A stretch of DNA of 33,827 nt from Tepidimonas aquatica. Lineage in GTDB: Bacteria > Pseudomonadota > Gammaproteobacteria > Burkholderiales > Burkholderiaceae_C. The DNA lies in contig NZ_VJNA01000029.1 of the NCBI RefSeq assembly GCF_007556585.1, positions 1 to 33,827 on the forward strand, given 5' to 3'. The notes under the pieces are model-generated. The model ran no database searches. It saw only the letters and a program-made list of their open reading frames with translations, and was not told where the DNA came from. The translations under genes were made by a program, and so were the position numbers. This document shows, piece after piece, positions 32,029-33,827 of this stretch (position 1 is the first letter of the stretch; each line of letters starts with the position of its first letter).

Positions 32029-33700
32029 TCGATTCCCACTCGGCGGCGGGTATCGGGCGGCCCAGCGCGTAGCCTTGCAGGCGTTCGCAGCCCAGGTCAC
32101 GCAGCCAGCGGCGCTGGTCGTCGGTCTCGACGCCTTCGGCCACCGTGCGCAGCCCCAGGGTACGCGCCAGCTTGACGATGGCGCGCACCACCGTCCGGTC
32201 GCGTTCGCGCGTACCGGCCTCGCGCACAAAGGTCTGGTCGATTTTGAGTTCGTCCAGCGGCAACGCGGTCAGGTACGCCAGCGACGCGTAGCCGGTACCG
32301 AAGTCGTCCAGCGAAATCTGCACGCCACGCGCCCGCAACGGCGCCAACCGTTGGGCCGTGTCCTCCAGCTCGCCCAGCACGACGCTCTCGGTGATTTCCA
32401 GCGTCAGGTGATCGGGTGGGGCGCCGGTTTCGTCCAAGATGGTCAGCACCCGCTCGACGAAGTCGCGCTCACGGAACTGGCGTGAGCTGACGTTGACGCT
32501 GAGGGATAGCGCTTGCAGGCGCGGGTCGTTGGACCAGCGCCGCAGGCGGGCGCAGGTGTCGCGCAACACCCACTCGCCGATCGGCACGATCAGCCCGGTC
32601 TCTTCGGCGACGTCGATGAAGGCGCCCGGCGGGCGGATGGTGCCGTCCTCGTGTTGCCAGCGCAGCAGCACTTCGGCCCCCAGCACGCGGCCGTCGGCGT
32701 CGCACTGGGACTGTAAAAACGCCACCAACTGCCCGCGTTGCAGTGCCTCGCGCAAGCCCTGCTCGGTGTGCACGCGGGTGCGCACGATGGCTTGCAGCTC
32801 GTCGCTGAAAAAGCGAATGCCGTTGCGTCCTTCCTCTTTGACGCGAAACAGCGCCACTTCGGCCTGGCGCAGCACGGCGTCGGCGTGCGCACTGTCGCCA
32901 TCGAACAGGGTCAGCCCGATGCTGGCCGTGGCGTAATACGGCGGCTGTTGGTCATCCCACGCGTAGGGTTGCAGCATCGCCGTTTGCACTTTGTGCGCCA
33001 GCCGTTCGGCGGTGCTGGCGGCCTGCGGTGCCGTGGCCGGCAAATCCTCCAACACCACGGCAAAGGCGTCATCGCCCAGGCGGGCCACGGTGTCTTGTTC
33101 GCGCACCGCTTGCCGCAGCCGTTGGGCCGCTTGGCGCAGCACGGCGTCGCCCCCGTCGTGACCGAACGTGTCGTTGATGTGTTTGAAGCGGTCGATGTCC
33201 ACCAGCAGCAACGCGGCGTAGCGCTGGTGGCGCACGCAGCTTTGGATGGTGTGTTCCAGGCGGTCGCGCAGCAAGACGCGGTTGGGCAGTCCGGTCAGCG
33301 GGTCGTGGTGCGTGAGGTGGTGCAGGTCGTCGCGGTGGCGGCGCAGCGCGTCGGCCATCTGGTTGATCGCCGTTTCCACCGCCCCCAGCTCACGCACCGG
33401 CGAGGGCCGCGCGAAGGGCGGCTCGAAGCGCCCCTGGCCGATGGCGTCGAGGGCCGTGCGCAGGCGGTGGATCCAGCGTTCGATCAGCACGTACACCTGG
33501 TGGCGCGTGAACACCACCAGCGCCGCGGTCAACAGCAGCAGCCCGGCCATGCGCCACAGAAACGTACGCTTGATGGGCGACAGCCCGCGCCCGGGGCTGC
33601 TGTGCGCCACCACGTACAACGGCTGCATGGCCAGCCGCAGCGGGATCAGGCCGGCCATAATGGGGGTGCCGTCGGCGGCTTCGAGCTCGTGAAACTCAGC
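32012..33700 (-). CDS. GGDEF/EAL c-di-GMP protein, 5' end cut off by an IS
   Basis: The visible protein (548 residues from the internal ATG at 33658, frame open to the IS boundary) keeps the end of a periplasmic sensor region, a membrane helix (about 33-50), a HAMP-like linker (about 55-110), GGDEF (about 112-285) and EAL (about 295-545) domains. The GGDEF signature is GDDAF (residues 195-199), with the catalytic Glu replaced by Ala, so cyclase activity is doubtful. The EAL domain keeps EVLLRW, DDFGTGYASL, KIDQTFV and EGVET, and is probably an active c-di-GMP phosphodiesterase if expressed. No start with a ribosome-binding site is left upstream of 33658. The stop codon lies inside the tRNA-Thr gene. 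Confidence 0.85.
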   Translation of the reverse strand, partial: AEFHELEAADGTPIMAGLIPLRLAMQPLYVVAHSSPGRGLSPIKRTFLWRMAGLLLLTAALVVFTRHQVYVLIERWIHRLRTALDAIGQGRFEPPFARPSPVRELGAVETAINQMADALRRHRDDLHHLTHHDPLTGLPNRVLLRDRLEHTIQSCVRHQRYAALLLVDIDRFKHINDTFGHDGGDAVLRQAAQRLRQAVREQDTVARLGDDAFAVVLEDLPATAPQAASTAERLAHKVQTAMLQPYAWDDQQPPYYATASIGLTLFDGDSAHADAVLRQAEVALFRVKEEGRNGIRFFSDELQAIVRTRVHTEQGLREALQRGQLVAFLQSQCDADGRVLGAEVLLRWQHEDGTIRPPGAFIDVAEETGLIVPIGEWVLRDTCARLRRWSNDPRLQALSLSVNVSSRQFRERDFVERVLTILDETGAPPDHLTLEITESVVLGELEDTAQRLAPLRARGVQISLDDFGTGYASLAYLTALPLDELKIDQTFVREAGTRERDRTVVRAIVKLARTLGLRTVAEGVETDDQRRWLRDLGCERLQGYALGRPIPAAEWESMVPLV

Positions 33701-33827
33701 TGTCAGGTCCCGGACGATTGCGTGGCACTTTTATGAAAAGTTCCGGTTTTTCTTTGTACCATCTTTTCATGGCCTCGATGGGCGGGACATGTCCCAGGGC
33801 TTTCTGGGGGATGTGGTGATTGTACAG
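33696..33827 (-). CDS. IS481-family transposase, C-terminal fragment
   Basis: The last 43 residues of a DDE transposase are encoded on the minus strand and continue past the right edge. YNHHIPQKALGHVPPIEAM and the following WYKEKPELF ... PGPD stretch are characteristic of IS481-family integrase cores. The TGA at 33696-33698 lies just outside the proposed terminus of the element, so the stop appears to be supplied by the target DNA. Confidence 0.8.
   Translation of the reverse strand: MYNHHIPQKALGHVPPIEAMKRWYKEKPELFIKVPRNRPGPDS
33701..33827 (-). mobile_element. IS481-family insertion sequence, one end
   Basis: The element's transposase 3' end is in the window and the rest lies beyond it. The terminus is placed at TGTCAGG (33701), a TGT...ACA-type end, by inference: the GGDEF/EAL reading frame loses its upstream part here, and the transposase frame ends here. 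The other end and the target duplication cannot be seen. Confidence 0.65.

Overview
The window is GC-rich, densely coding chromosomal DNA from a betaproteobacterium. The gene order mla(FEDACB) - ABC-2 exporter - bolA-like - murA - hisGDCBHAFIE - hinT - tatABC - degS-like - petABC - sspAB is the classic arrangement of Burkholderiales, and the protein sequences look Comamonadaceae-like. The assignment to that family is inference; no 16S rRNA gene is present.

Layout. 1-529: the 3' part of a membrane-protein ORF that looks like an in-frame join of a LivM C-terminus and the C-terminal half of an MFS transporter. 537-1247: a REP-associated transposase-like (Y1/HUH) protein whose catalytic residues are replaced. 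1368-7625: gltBD (NADPH glutamate synthase), with a good sigma70 promoter and a perfect intrinsic terminator. 7726-11556: mlaFEDACB, the retrograde phospholipid transport system of the outer membrane. 11570-13242: a two-gene ABC-2 exporter. 13301-14822: a BolA-family gene and murA. 14819-21758: a complete histidine operon except hisZ. 21778-24273: a small membrane protein, a HIT-family hydrolase and tatABC. 24382-25527 (minus): a DegS-like periplasmic serine protease, convergent with tatC. 25653-27697: a DUF3149 microprotein, a Nif3-like protein and a PdxA2-type dehydrogenase. 27818-30681: petABC, the cytochrome bc1 complex. 30790-31928: sspAB. 31953-32028: tRNA-Thr(TGT). 32012-33700 (minus): a GGDEF/EAL protein cut at its 5' end by an IS481-family element that runs off the right edge.

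How the genes fit together. Most of the window is housekeeping: nitrogen assimilation (GltBD), outer-membrane lipid asymmetry (Mla), peptidoglycan precursor synthesis (MurA), histidine biosynthesis, Tat export and respiration. The Rieske protein PetA carries a twin-arginine leader, so it is a probable client of the TatABC system encoded 4 kb upstream. SspB is an adaptor for ClpXP, and SspA is its usual partner gene.

I found no CRISPR array, phage, toxin-antitoxin or defence system. The unusual material is at the two edges (chimeric transporter, catalytically stripped transposase-like protein, tRNA/EAL overlap, IS insertion) and in a few small features inside otherwise standard operons, such as a palindrome-encoded HisF loop and terminators placed directly ahead of the next gene. 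There is no gene-free stretch longer than 300 bases.
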